Shown one piece after another: positions 9,552-18,549 of a stretch of DNA of 64,000 nt. A model generated the notes under the pieces. It ran no database searches and had not been told where the DNA came from. It saw only the letters and a list, made by a program, of their open reading frames with translations. The stretch spans positions 1-64,000 of the forward strand of contig SXYX01000008.1 of assembly GCA_005788175.1 (NCBI GenBank), given 5' to 3'. The DNA comes from Acidobacteriota bacterium. Lineage in GTDB: Bacteria > Acidobacteriota > Holophagae > Holophagales > Holophagaceae. The stretch's first letter is position 1; every line of letters begins with the position of its first letter. The position numbers were made by a program, and so were the translations under genes.

Positions 9552-9820
9552 TGAAAAAACGAAATAGTCAAGACGCTAAGGCAAAAGCTAAAAAGAAAAA
9601 GTCTTTTGGGGCCAAACGCCCTAAGTTCTGTAAATTCTGTGTCGAACGACTCAATAATATAGATTATAAAGATGTCAAAACACTATCTTCCTTCACTCCC
9701 GAGAGAGGCAAGGTTATGCCTCGTCGAACTAGTGGGGTCTGTGCAGGACATCAACGCATGCTAGTGGTGGCTATTAAGCGTGCACGTAATATTGCACTCC
9801 TGCCATTCACTACCGACTAG
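9551..9820 (+). CDS. rpsR: 30S ribosomal protein S18 (Cys-containing type)
   Basis: [61 protein letters not shown]. Confidence 0.96.
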   Translation: MKKRNSQDAKAKAKKKKSFGAKRPKFCKFCVERLNNIDYKDVKTLSSFTPERGKVMPRRTSGVCAGHQRMLVVAIKRARNIALLPFTTD

Positions 9821-9869
9821 TTTTCATCTTTATCTGAGTCAAAGGGACCTAAGCGAGTAGCCTAGCCAT

Positions 9870-10346
9870 ATGACATCTGAATCTAAAGTACCCCTTCCCT
9901 TGCGTGGCCAAAAAGCCTTTCAAGCTAGTTGGCAAACGATCTTGAAGCAGTGGGTTTTACCTGGTTGGGGTTACTGGGTTTTGGGAGATAGAAAACGAGC
10001 AAAGATATTCTTCTTAGTTTGGATTTTCTTTTCCACAGTAGGTGTAATACAACTATGGATTGGCGCATCGGCTGCTGACGCCAGTGGAGGAATATTCATT
10101 TTCGAACTTAGTTCGTGGCTTAAATCCCTAGGTGCACTTGGAACACTCGGGCTAGGTCCCATATACTTTCCTTTGGCATATGTATTCGGAGGAAGTGCAT
10201 CGGAACCAATCCGTAATTTAATCCAAGAATATGGATCGAGCTACTTATTCATAATGGGGTTATTAAATTGGCTAGCATTCTTCGACTTATTTGATCGAAC
10301 AACCCAACGATGGCACTGGCGTCTTCCTAAAGATGAGTGTAATTAA
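9870..10346 (+). CDS. Putative inner-membrane protein of unknown function
   Basis: 158 aa, several TM segments, N-terminal motif WVLPGWGYWVLGDRKRAKIFF; follows rpsR. Confidence 0.65.
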   Translation: MTSESKVPLPLRGQKAFQASWQTILKQWVLPGWGYWVLGDRKRAKIFFLVWIFFSTVGVIQLWIGASAADASGGIFIFELSSWLKSLGALGTLGLGPIYFPLAYVFGGSASEPIRNLIQEYGSSYLFIMGLLNWLAFFDLFDRTTQRWHWRLPKDECN

Positions 10347-11059
10347 TCTTTTTTGATTATCGTTAAGGTGTCAGCAGAGAAATAGTCCGTTTTGTAGTGA
10401 GTAAGAAAAAGTTTACTGTAGAGCCATTGTGCGATCTTTCTATAAAACCAGTTCAGAGACTTGAATGCAGTCACAACAGGGTTACGATACCAAATAACCT
10501 TTTTTGTCCCACGAATACAAACTATTTTCATCTGAGATTGCTGGGTAAAGTAGATCCATTTGTGATACCCAATCGCGGTTCGGTGGGTGATATCTCCGTT
10601 TTGATGAGCGAGTCCAAGCGGCGAATCAGCGTTAGGAAATTTCGCAACAAAATATCCACCTGGAACCAATGCTGTTCGAACATGCTTCAAACAGATTTCA
10701 ATTTCATCATGAGTCAAATGTTCAAGAACATCCCAGGCAGCTATGAGATCAAATTTCTCCTTTCCGTAATCTTGATTTTCTGAAGATAGCGAAGCTAGAA
10801 AGCCTTTTTTTTGAGCCGATTCCACTAATAAGGGATTTTGTTCTATGCCCTCAATATCAAATCCTTGTAATCGAGCCCAGGTCAAAAAGCGTCCATTTCC
10901 AAAGCCGATCTCTAAAATTCGCATGGGAGGGTTTAGTTTCAATGATCTCAACTCTAGACTGAATTGTTTGCTTTCTTTGCGGGTGATCTGACCGAATGAA
11001 TTCGGTTCCCACTTTTTCCAATCAAGGTATTCTTTCTGTTTAAACATAATAAATATCAC
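10343..11059 (-). CDS. Class I SAM-dependent methyltransferase
   Basis: MRILEIGFGNGRFLTWARLQGFDIEGIEQNP, FDLIAAWDVLEHL. Confidence 0.85.
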   Translation of the reverse strand: MIFIMFKQKEYLDWKKWEPNSFGQITRKESKQFSLELRSLKLNPPMRILEIGFGNGRFLTWARLQGFDIEGIEQNPLLVESAQKKGFLASLSSENQDYGKEKFDLIAAWDVLEHLTHDEIEICLKHVRTALVPGGYFVAKFPNADSPLGLAHQNGDITHRTAIGYHKWIYFTQQSQMKIVCIRGTKKVIWYRNPVVTAFKSLNWFYRKIAQWLYSKLFLTHYKTDYFSADTLTIIKKD

Positions 11060-11095
11060 ACATCAGAAATTTAATTTGTCCAAATATTAAGATTA

Positions 11096-13543
11096 TCATT
11101 CAACTGTCTCCTCTAGGTTTGATCGATGACTATGCAAACTAAATGCTCTGCCGCTATTCAATACCACACTAATACTACTAAACATCATAGCTGCCGCTGC
11201 AAATATAGGATGAACTCGACCGGTAACGGCGAGTGGTATGAGAGCAATATTATAAATCATCGCCCAAGTCAGATTTTGTCGAACTCGACGCAAAGATTGC
11301 TTAGCGATAAGCAGAAATAGGGGGATCTGTTTTAGTTGGCGATTGACTAGAATAATTCCTGCGCTCTCTAAAGCAACGCCAGAGCCATTGCTCATCGCAA
11401 TTCCTACGTTAGCTTGTGAGATTGCGATCGCATCATTGATACCGTCACCCACCATAGCAACAAATCCTTCCTTTTGAATTTCAATGATTTTTTCTTGTTT
11501 CTGATGGGGTAGTAATTCTGCTAGTACATTTTGAGAAGGAATCCCAACAATTTTTGCTAGCCAGCGACATGCCTCATGGCGATCTCCACTCAAAAGCCAT
11601 ATCCTTACACCCTGTTCCTTCAGGGATTGGATCATTTCCTTGGCATCTTCACGAATACGATCTGTGAATTCCCAGTAAGCACAGGGTTTTCCATCGAGAG
11701 CGAGCATAACTTGAGACCCATAGGAATCTCGCGGTGACAATGAAGAATCAATCTGCATACCCATTGATTTCAACCATACCGGACTTCCAATGTGGATGAG
11801 TTGACCATCAATGACTCCCTCAAGACCTTGGCCTGCATAACTCTTCCATGACTCAATAGGATGAATAATTCCTCCTTGATCACGCTCCCGATAAGATCTT
11901 AAAAAAGTTTGGGCTAGAGGGTGTGTACTTAATTGTTCGAGCGATGCCGCTAATTGATAGGCCCTTAGGTCGTCAATTTTTTCAAATTTTGAATAACTAA
12001 TGTGCAGTTGACCTGTGGTTAAAGTACCCGTTTTGTCAAAAATAACGTGGCTTATGTGTGCCGCTGATTCTAATACTTCACTACTTCTTAATAAAAGACC
12101 TCTCTTGGCGCTTTCACCAACTGAATTGACTAATACCAACGGTGTGGCAAGACCCAAGGCACAAGGGCAAGCAACAACTAAAACAGAAACTCCCGCCATC
12201 AACGAGTTGATGAGTTGTTGCCCTTGAGCCCAAGCAAGAAAAAAAGTAACGAGTGACAATGAAACAATCAAAGGAAAAAACCAAGCAGCCATCCGATCTG
12301 CTAGCAATTGGATATCAGTTTTATCCGATAGAGCTCTTTTAACTCGGTCAAGGATGGTTGCAAGGACAGTTTCGTGACCCACTAATGAGGCTTGCATCAC
12401 AATGTATCCTTCCTGACAGAGATAACCGGCATAGATATCTTTATTTTTTTCAATGGCGCGAGGTAGAACTTCCCCAGTTAAAGTAGATGTATCAATCCAT
12501 CCCTGCCCATCGAGAATCGTGCCATCAACCGGCACTCGCTCCCCCATAATGATGCGAAGCTGATCTCCTTTTTGAATCTTAGTAGTTAAAATCGGAGCCC
12601 ACTGATTCCCATTCCATCTTTGTGTCATCTTTGTTTCGGCCATAAGTAAACCCTGAATAAATCTCTGTGCTTTCTGCTTCGAATTTTTTTCAATTGCGCG
12701 CCCAATGATGAGCAAACTAACCAACATTGATGCTGTATCGAAATATACATGATGAGTCTTGAGAATCAGGGCCGAATAAACACTAACAATGAATGCAACT
12801 AATGCCCCAAATCCAACTAGGGTATCCGTGTTGGGTTTTCCTAGTTTTAAACGGTGATAACCATTGAGAAAAATAGGCCACCCACAATAAACCAATAAAG
12901 GAAGTGCTGTCAGTCCGCTTACCAAAGTGAATGTACCTCGTACACCCTCTGGAATGGGGTTAGGGTCGTATATTTTTTCCATGAAGACAAGATTACTTAA
13001 CCAATTCTGTCCTGCATCAAATGCAAAAGCAGCATAGATCACCATGGAATTCATCATGGCGTTAGCTCCAAGAACAACTGCCAATACTAACCTCACTGCT
13101 TCATGAACTGAATTTTTTGGCTGAGAGTCCGAACTGACTTGTTCAGCGAAAAATCCAAAACGATCAAGGCGCGCTATTAGTAAGTCTTGTTGGGTCAATT
13201 TTGGGGAAAAAATAATATGGGCAACTTCTGTGATGGGCTCTACAACAGCCCTCACCACCCCTAGATCTTGTTGCAGGATACCTTCAACAAGAGGCGTACA
13301 TGCACTGCAGACCATCCCATCAATCTTGATCCACGTTTCATTATAAGGACCTGAAGGTAGTTCGGTTTTGGGAGATCCACCTTTTAAGGAGGGGCCTTGT
13401 CGCCGAGCTTCGTCGGGGCCTAAAATATTGAATACCTGGGCACAGGCAGGGCAACAAAAAACGTAGTGTTTACCTAGGTGGGCCCTCTCGGTAGTTCCCT
13501 CCGCTAGAGTCGAAAGACATAAATCGCAGTGAGTTTGGATCAT
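11096..13543 (-). CDS. Heavy-metal (copper) translocating P-type ATPase, CcoI/FixI-like
   Basis: N-terminal CDLC..CCPACAQVF; HMA MVCSACTPLV; VVACPCALGLATP; DKTGTLT; HPLA; MVGDGINDA. Confidence 0.93.
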   Translation of the reverse strand: MIQTHCDLCLSTLAEGTTERAHLGKHYVFCCPACAQVFNILGPDEARRQGPSLKGGSPKTELPSGPYNETWIKIDGMVCSACTPLVEGILQQDLGVVRAVVEPITEVAHIIFSPKLTQQDLLIARLDRFGFFAEQVSSDSQPKNSVHEAVRLVLAVVLGANAMMNSMVIYAAFAFDAGQNWLSNLVFMEKIYDPNPIPEGVRGTFTLVSGLTALPLLVYCGWPIFLNGYHRLKLGKPNTDTLVGFGALVAFIVSVYSALILKTHHVYFDTASMLVSLLIIGRAIEKNSKQKAQRFIQGLLMAETKMTQRWNGNQWAPILTTKIQKGDQLRIIMGERVPVDGTILDGQGWIDTSTLTGEVLPRAIEKNKDIYAGYLCQEGYIVMQASLVGHETVLATILDRVKRALSDKTDIQLLADRMAAWFFPLIVSLSLVTFFLAWAQGQQLINSLMAGVSVLVVACPCALGLATPLVLVNSVGESAKRGLLLRSSEVLESAAHISHVIFDKTGTLTTGQLHISYSKFEKIDDLRAYQLAASLEQLSTHPLAQTFLRSYRERDQGGIIHPIESWKSYAGQGLEGVIDGQLIHIGSPVWLKSMGMQIDSSLSPRDSYGSQVMLALDGKPCAYWEFTDRIREDAKEMIQSLKEQGVRIWLLSGDRHEACRWLAKIVGIPSQNVLAELLPHQKQEKIIEIQKEGFVAMVGDGINDAIAISQANVGIAMSNGSGVALESAGIILVNRQLKQIPLFLLIAKQSLRRVRQNLTWAMIYNIALIPLAVTGRVHPIFAAAAMMFSSISVVLNSGRAFSLHSHRSNLEETVE

Positions 13544-13576
13544 ATCAAATTAAAAAGATTTGAAAAATTCTTTGAT

Positions 13577-14686
13577 TCATTTAGGGATTTTTCTAGAGGC
13601 TTTAGCTAGAAGTTGAGTACGAATGAAGTGCTCAATATCTCCGTCTAAAACCTTCTGTGTTTGAGAAGACTCAACTCCGGTTCGGTGATCTTTAACAAGC
13701 TGATATGGGGCTAAGACATAACTTCGTATTTGGCTTCCCCACGCAATATCAGCTTTCTCACCACTTGCTTGGGCGATTTTCTCTGTGAGCTTTCGTTGTT
13801 CTAAATCATAAATTCGGCCTTTAAGAATTTTCAAAGCTGTCTCTCGATTTTGTATTTGCGATCGCTCATTTTGACAACTTACAACGATGCCAGTTGGCAA
13901 ATGAGTAAAACGAACCGCAGATTCCGTACGATTTACATGTTGACCACCAGCGCCACTCGCTCTGAATACATCAATCCTAAGATCTTTATCGGGAATTTCC
14001 ATATCGATGGTCTCGTCAAGCTCAGGACTGACATATACAGCGGCGAAACTCGTATGGCGACGCTTCGCAGAATCAAAAGGGGAAATTCTCACAAGGCGAT
14101 GAACCCCTGCTTCAGCACGTAAATACCCATAGGCATAGGGCGCTTTAATGGATAATGTTACGCCCTTCAGGCCTGCTTCATCTCCATCTTGAAGATCATG
14201 AATCTCAACAGTCCAGCCTTTTAATTCACAAAACCTAAGATACATGCGAAGCAACATGGCAACCCAATCACAACTCTCGGTTCCCCCTGCTCCCGGACTG
14301 ATTGATAAGATTGCATTATTAATATCTAATTCACCGCTTAACATCATACGTAATTCTGAATCTTGAACTAGTTGCCGAACAATATCTTCCAGTCGTACTG
14401 CTTCTGAAAAAAGAGTGAGGTCTTCCTTGGAGAGTTCAATGGCATCCTCTAAGTCTGATAAAGTGCCTTCAAGGCGCTTAGATAACTCAATATCTGATAA
14501 TAATGACGCGCGGCGCATCAAGAGAGGTTTAGATTTTTTAGGATCATCCCAAAAACCTGAAGCTAGAGTTTGAGTGTCAATAGAAGCAAGTTCTTTATTT
14601 TTTAGATCTTCCTTGAGGTAGGTCTTGAGCTGATCTACCCGCGGCTTCAATTCGTTTTTTGACCTAATAAGACTGTCTAAATCCAT
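13577..14686 (-). CDS. prfB: Peptide chain release factor 2
   Basis: GGQHVNRTESAVRFTHLPTGIVV, SPGAGGTESCDWVAML. Start reassigned from 15241 to ATG 14686 because the long ORF runs through bamD. Confidence 0.93.
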   Translation of the reverse strand: MDLDSLIRSKNELKPRVDQLKTYLKEDLKNKELASIDTQTLASGFWDDPKKSKPLLMRRASLLSDIELSKRLEGTLSDLEDAIELSKEDLTLFSEAVRLEDIVRQLVQDSELRMMLSGELDINNAILSISPGAGGTESCDWVAMLLRMYLRFCELKGWTVEIHDLQDGDEAGLKGVTLSIKAPYAYGYLRAEAGVHRLVRISPFDSAKRRHTSFAAVYVSPELDETIDMEIPDKDLRIDVFRASGAGGQHVNRTESAVRFTHLPTGIVVSCQNERSQIQNRETALKILKGRIYDLEQRKLTEKIAQASGEKADIAWGSQIRSYVLAPYQLVKDHRTGVESSQTQKVLDGDIEHFIRTQLLAKASRKIPK

Positions 14687-14812
14687 ACTAATCCACTCAC
14701 CGCTCTCTCTCTTTAACTTTAACGCTTCATGACACAAAAGAGGGCCTGTCTTAGTGCACCTTAAGCCATACTTATAGATCAGGCATCTTATTGATCTGCA
14801 TGGAGTCCATGA

Positions 14813-15748
14813 ATGCTTAAAGTGAATGTATCCCAAGTGTTTTTCAGTCTTGTAATAAGTTTTTTGATGGTGGGATGCGGCTTCACAGCCACTTTTGATC
14901 CCCAGAAAATTAATGCCGGCGAGCTCCTTCGAACTGCAGAAGATTCGGCACGCGCTGGTAAGTGGACCGCGGCTAGGGTATCCCTTAAGCAAATCGAGCA
15001 ATACTTCCCAGGTGCGAGGGAGTTTCCCAAAGCCAAGCTTCTTATGGCAGATTCCTATTTTTTCGACAATAGTCCTAGTTATCCTGAGGCAGAAATTGAG
15101 TATGAAAGCTTTCTTAATTATTTTCCAGGAAGTCAATCTAAAGATTACGTACTCTACCAGATTGCTCTTTGTCAATATGCTTCCATTACAAATGCCGAAC
15201 GAGATCAGGCAGCAACAAAAAAGGCAATAAGAAGTTTTCAAAGATTAATTACTGAGGCACCTGGTTCTATGTACGTTTCTGACGCGAAAGCCAAGATCAA
15301 CCAATGTAACCGTCGCTTAGCCGAACACGAACTCGCTGTCGGTTTGGTTTATATCAACACGTTTCATTATTCCGGAGCCGAGCGGCGACTCAAAATAATG
15401 TTAGAACAGTATGCCGACTATGTAGATTTAGAAAGAGCTTATTACTATTTAGGAGAAGCCTTAAGACAAAAGAGTACTCCGCCAGGTGAGATTGAAGCCT
15501 ATCAAAAAGGTCAACTTGATGCTTTAGGGGTACAAACTTGGAATGATGTCTCACAAGTCGATCAGGAGAAAGCTGTTAAAGCTCTTAACGAATGGTTGGG
15601 GCAACAAAGAGAAATATATATACAAGAAGCTAAGACCTACTATCAAAAATTAGCTGAAAGTTACCCCAACTCTGAGTGGGGACGAAAGGCCAAAAGCCGC
15701 CTAATTCAACTTGGAGTGACCCTCACTCAAGGAGAATTGGACAGTTAG
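14813..15748 (+). CDS. bamD: Outer membrane assembly lipoprotein BamD-like (TPR)
   Basis: Signal peptide with lipobox LMVGC; TPR-like YPEAEIEYESFLNYFPGSQSKDYVLYQIALC, YYQKLAESYPNSEWGRKAKSRL. Confidence 0.8.
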   Translation: MLKVNVSQVFFSLVISFLMVGCGFTATFDPQKINAGELLRTAEDSARAGKWTAARVSLKQIEQYFPGAREFPKAKLLMADSYFFDNSPSYPEAEIEYESFLNYFPGSQSKDYVLYQIALCQYASITNAERDQAATKKAIRSFQRLITEAPGSMYVSDAKAKINQCNRRLAEHELAVGLVYINTFHYSGAERRLKIMLEQYADYVDLERAYYYLGEALRQKSTPPGEIEAYQKGQLDALGVQTWNDVSQVDQEKAVKALNEWLGQQREIYIQEAKTYYQKLAESYPNSEWGRKAKSRLIQLGVTLTQGELDS

Positions 15749-15815
15749 ATCGTCTAGACTGCTCTAGATATCAATAGCCCATACGACCGCTCTATAATGT
15801 AATCACGGAGCTGCC

Positions 15816-16118
15816 ATGGAACTGCCTGAAAAAGTTAAATATCTTGTCGAAGAATTAGGTGATTCACTCATGGAAGCTCTTGCTGAAAATCAAAAATGTA
15901 AAGAATTGATTCAGGATATTCAAGCCCAAGAGTTCGATTTAGTCATGATGCTTGAAGCTACTTTGGCTCTACGAAAGAAACAATCGAAAGATACTCATGT
16001 CGAGGCCAAAGGAATTGGGCAAGAGAATATATCTTTTGAATCTACGGATAATTTTCAGGGTATTTGGTCTGAAGATGACAAGCAATTTTTAAAATCCTTT
16101 CGCATCCTACCCGATTAA
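15816..16118 (+). CDS. Hypothetical protein, acidic, 100 aa
   Basis: ORF between bamD and rlmN, GGAG upstream; no recognised family. Confidence 0.6.
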   Translation: MELPEKVKYLVEELGDSLMEALAENQKCKELIQDIQAQEFDLVMMLEATLALRKKQSKDTHVEAKGIGQENISFESTDNFQGIWSEDDKQFLKSFRILPD

Positions 16119-16124
16119 ATCCCT

Positions 16125-17219
16125 ATGCCTTCTGCTTGGGATCGGCCTGCCCCAGAGCTAATTGAAGAAATGACAAATTCTAACTTACTCGGTTGGAGTC
16201 TGCATGAGTGTATAGATTGGATGAAAAGTATAGATCAGCCTGGATATCGGGGAGAACAACTTTTCCAAGGTATCCAACAACAACGATGGACAGCAGCAGC
16301 AGAGTTTTCAACCTTACCGGAGTCTCTTCGTAAGACGCTCGAAAAAGAAACCAGTATTTATTACCCTTTAATTATCCACAGTCGATCTTCACAAGATGGC
16401 TCTACTAAGCATATTTTTAGGCTCCGCGATGATCTTGAGATTGAAGGTGTTTATATGCCTTATCGAAATCGAATCACCCTGTGTCTATCAAGCCAAATAG
16501 GTTGTGCGATGGGATGTACTTTCTGTGCAACAGGCGATATGGGTATTAAACGTAATTTAACTGCCAGTGAAATTGTCGGACAAGTTCTAAGTATGCTTAC
16601 TAAGCATGGTTATAAAGCTTCAGGAAAACCTACTGATATTCCTCTCAATCTAGTGTTTATGGGTATGGGCGAGCCCCTTCATAATTTAGACCATGTCATG
16701 AAAAGTGTTCAAATTTTAATAGATCCAAAAGGGCTCGCCATTCCGTCTAGGCGTATAACAATCTCAACATCAGGCTTGGTGCCCGGCATCGATCGACTGG
16801 GTTCCTTTTCGCCTCGACCAAAACTTGCTGTCTCTCTTAACGGTTCTCAGGATGACTATCGATCTAAAATTATGCCGGTGAATCGAGTTTGGAATCTCGC
16901 CTCATTGAAAGAGTGTATTTTGAGATTTCCTTTAGGTCCTCGTGAGTGGATCACGCTTGAGTACGTATTACTGAAGAATTTGACTGATCGTCCTTCGGAT
17001 ATGCAAAGTCTCCTTAGATTTGCTAAAGATATTCCATGTAAAATAAACTTGATCCCTTTTAATTCTCATGAAGGATCTGGATTTGATACACCTAGTGAGG
17101 CTCGTATTTCACAATGCTGTCAAATATTGGCGCAAACGGGCTTAATCGTTAGTGTGCGCCGATCTCGTGGTCAAGATATTGGCGGAGCATGTGGCCAACT
17201 TGTTCGAGATGAAGATTGA
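16125..17219 (+). CDS. rlmN: 23S rRNA (adenine-2503-C2) methyltransferase, radical SAM
   Basis: SSQIGCAMGCTFCATGDMGIKRNLTASEIVGQV; LVFMGMGEPLHN; RRSRGQDIGGACGQL. Confidence 0.95.
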   Translation: MPSAWDRPAPELIEEMTNSNLLGWSLHECIDWMKSIDQPGYRGEQLFQGIQQQRWTAAAEFSTLPESLRKTLEKETSIYYPLIIHSRSSQDGSTKHIFRLRDDLEIEGVYMPYRNRITLCLSSQIGCAMGCTFCATGDMGIKRNLTASEIVGQVLSMLTKHGYKASGKPTDIPLNLVFMGMGEPLHNLDHVMKSVQILIDPKGLAIPSRRITISTSGLVPGIDRLGSFSPRPKLAVSLNGSQDDYRSKIMPVNRVWNLASLKECILRFPLGPREWITLEYVLLKNLTDRPSDMQSLLRFAKDIPCKINLIPFNSHEGSGFDTPSEARISQCCQILAQTGLIVSVRRSRGQDIGGACGQLVRDED

Positions 17220-17260
17220 ATTAGACAGATTTCTATAGAGATGGTGAAATCAACCATAAG

Positions 17261-18052
17261 ATGAAATTTGATTGTTTAACCTTATTTCCGGAATTCTTTG
17301 AGCTAACCAAAATAGGTCTCACCGGAAAAGCTTTCAGAGAACTAGGGCATACTCTAGCAGTTCATTCTCTTCGAGAATTTTCTGATAAAACATTCGGCCA
17401 AGTCGACGATGCTCCTTTTGGTGGTGGTCCTGGAATGGTTTTACGAGGTGAGGTTCTCCTGAAAGCGCTTCGATCGATTCCCAAATCATCTACCTCAAAA
17501 GTGATTCATTTTTCACCGAGGGGAACACCTCTAACTCATGAAAAGATTCAGAACTTATTAACTAAAGACCATCTTATTTTAATCGCCTCACGTTATGAGG
17601 GTGTTGATGAGCGGGCCGTTCAGATAGCAGTCGACGAGGAGATCAGTATTGGTGATTTTGTGGTGAGCGGAGGTGAATTACCGGCTCTAATTTTGATTGA
17701 TGCCTTAGTACGATGGTTACCAGGAGTCTTGGGCAACCGATCTTCAGCATTTGAAGATAGCTTCGTACATGGGCTTTTAGATCATCCTCACTTCACTCGG
17801 CCAGAGATTCTTGAGGGTCATTCAGTGCCCGATATTCTCGTATCTGGTGATCATGAAAAGATTCGACGTTGGCGACTTGGAAAATCCATGAATGAAACAA
17901 AAATAAAACGGCCAGACTTGTGGAAATGTTACTTGAATGATCGGGTACGAACTCAAGATCTTGCGACTCAATGGATCGCTTGGTGTATCGAAAATCCCGA
18001 TGCAAATGAAGCATCAATGCCCAAAAGCTGGAAAGGCTGGCCTCCTATTTGA
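17261..18052 (+). CDS. trmD: tRNA (guanine-37-N1) methyltransferase
   Basis: FDCLTLFPEFF, DDAPFGGGPGMVL, RYEGVDERAVQ..DEEISIGDFVVSGGELPALILIDA. Confidence 0.96.
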   Translation: MKFDCLTLFPEFFELTKIGLTGKAFRELGHTLAVHSLREFSDKTFGQVDDAPFGGGPGMVLRGEVLLKALRSIPKSSTSKVIHFSPRGTPLTHEKIQNLLTKDHLILIASRYEGVDERAVQIAVDEEISIGDFVVSGGELPALILIDALVRWLPGVLGNRSSAFEDSFVHGLLDHPHFTRPEILEGHSVPDILVSGDHEKIRRWRLGKSMNETKIKRPDLWKCYLNDRVRTQDLATQWIAWCIENPDANEASMPKSWKGWPPI

Positions 18053-18178
18053 TAAGGGTATCCCCCCATTCATGGGCTTTTCTAATTGATAATTGGGGTT
18101 GTTTGGGTAAACTAAGAGTTCGGTCATTCTCATCTTTTTGAGTCATGTTCCTCCGAGAACCTCTGATCTGGAGCTTAA

Positions 18179-18544
18179 ATGAGCAACATTGTTAATCAAA
18201 TTGAAAATACACTCCTTAAAAAGGGGCTTCCCAAGATCACTCCGGGCGATACCGTTAAGGTTTTCGTCAAGGTTAAAGAGGGTGAGAAGGAGCGTGTTCA
18301 GTTATTTCAAGGTATCGTTATTAGCCTGAAGGGCGATGGCATGCGCACCATGTTCACCGTACGTAAGATTTCTAGTGGTGTGGGTGTGGAGCGTATTTTC
18401 CCCCTTCATTCACCTAGTATTGAGAAATTAGAAGTCCTCAGGAGTGGTAAAGTACGACGAGCTAAACTCTATTTCTTACGAGAAAAGCTAGGGAAGTCCG
18501 GTCGACTTAAAGAGCGACAAGAAGAAGGAAGTAGTTCTGAATAG
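18179..18544 (+). CDS. rplS: 50S ribosomal protein L19
   Basis: PGDTVKVFVKVKEGEKERVQLFQGIVIS...GVGVERIFPLHSPSIEKLEVLRSGKVRRAKLYFLR. Confidence 0.96.
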   Translation: MSNIVNQIENTLLKKGLPKITPGDTVKVFVKVKEGEKERVQLFQGIVISLKGDGMRTMFTVRKISSGVGVERIFPLHSPSIEKLEVLRSGKVRRAKLYFLREKLGKSGRLKERQEEGSSSE

Positions 18545-18549
18545 ATGGG

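Noticed and set aside
10397-10783. 128-aa plus-strand ORF
   Set aside because: Antisense to the methyltransferase gene; no recognisable motifs.
14687-15241. N-terminal 185-aa extension of the prfB ORF
   Set aside because: Overlaps the well-supported bamD gene on the other strand, and RF2 homology begins at MDLDSL.
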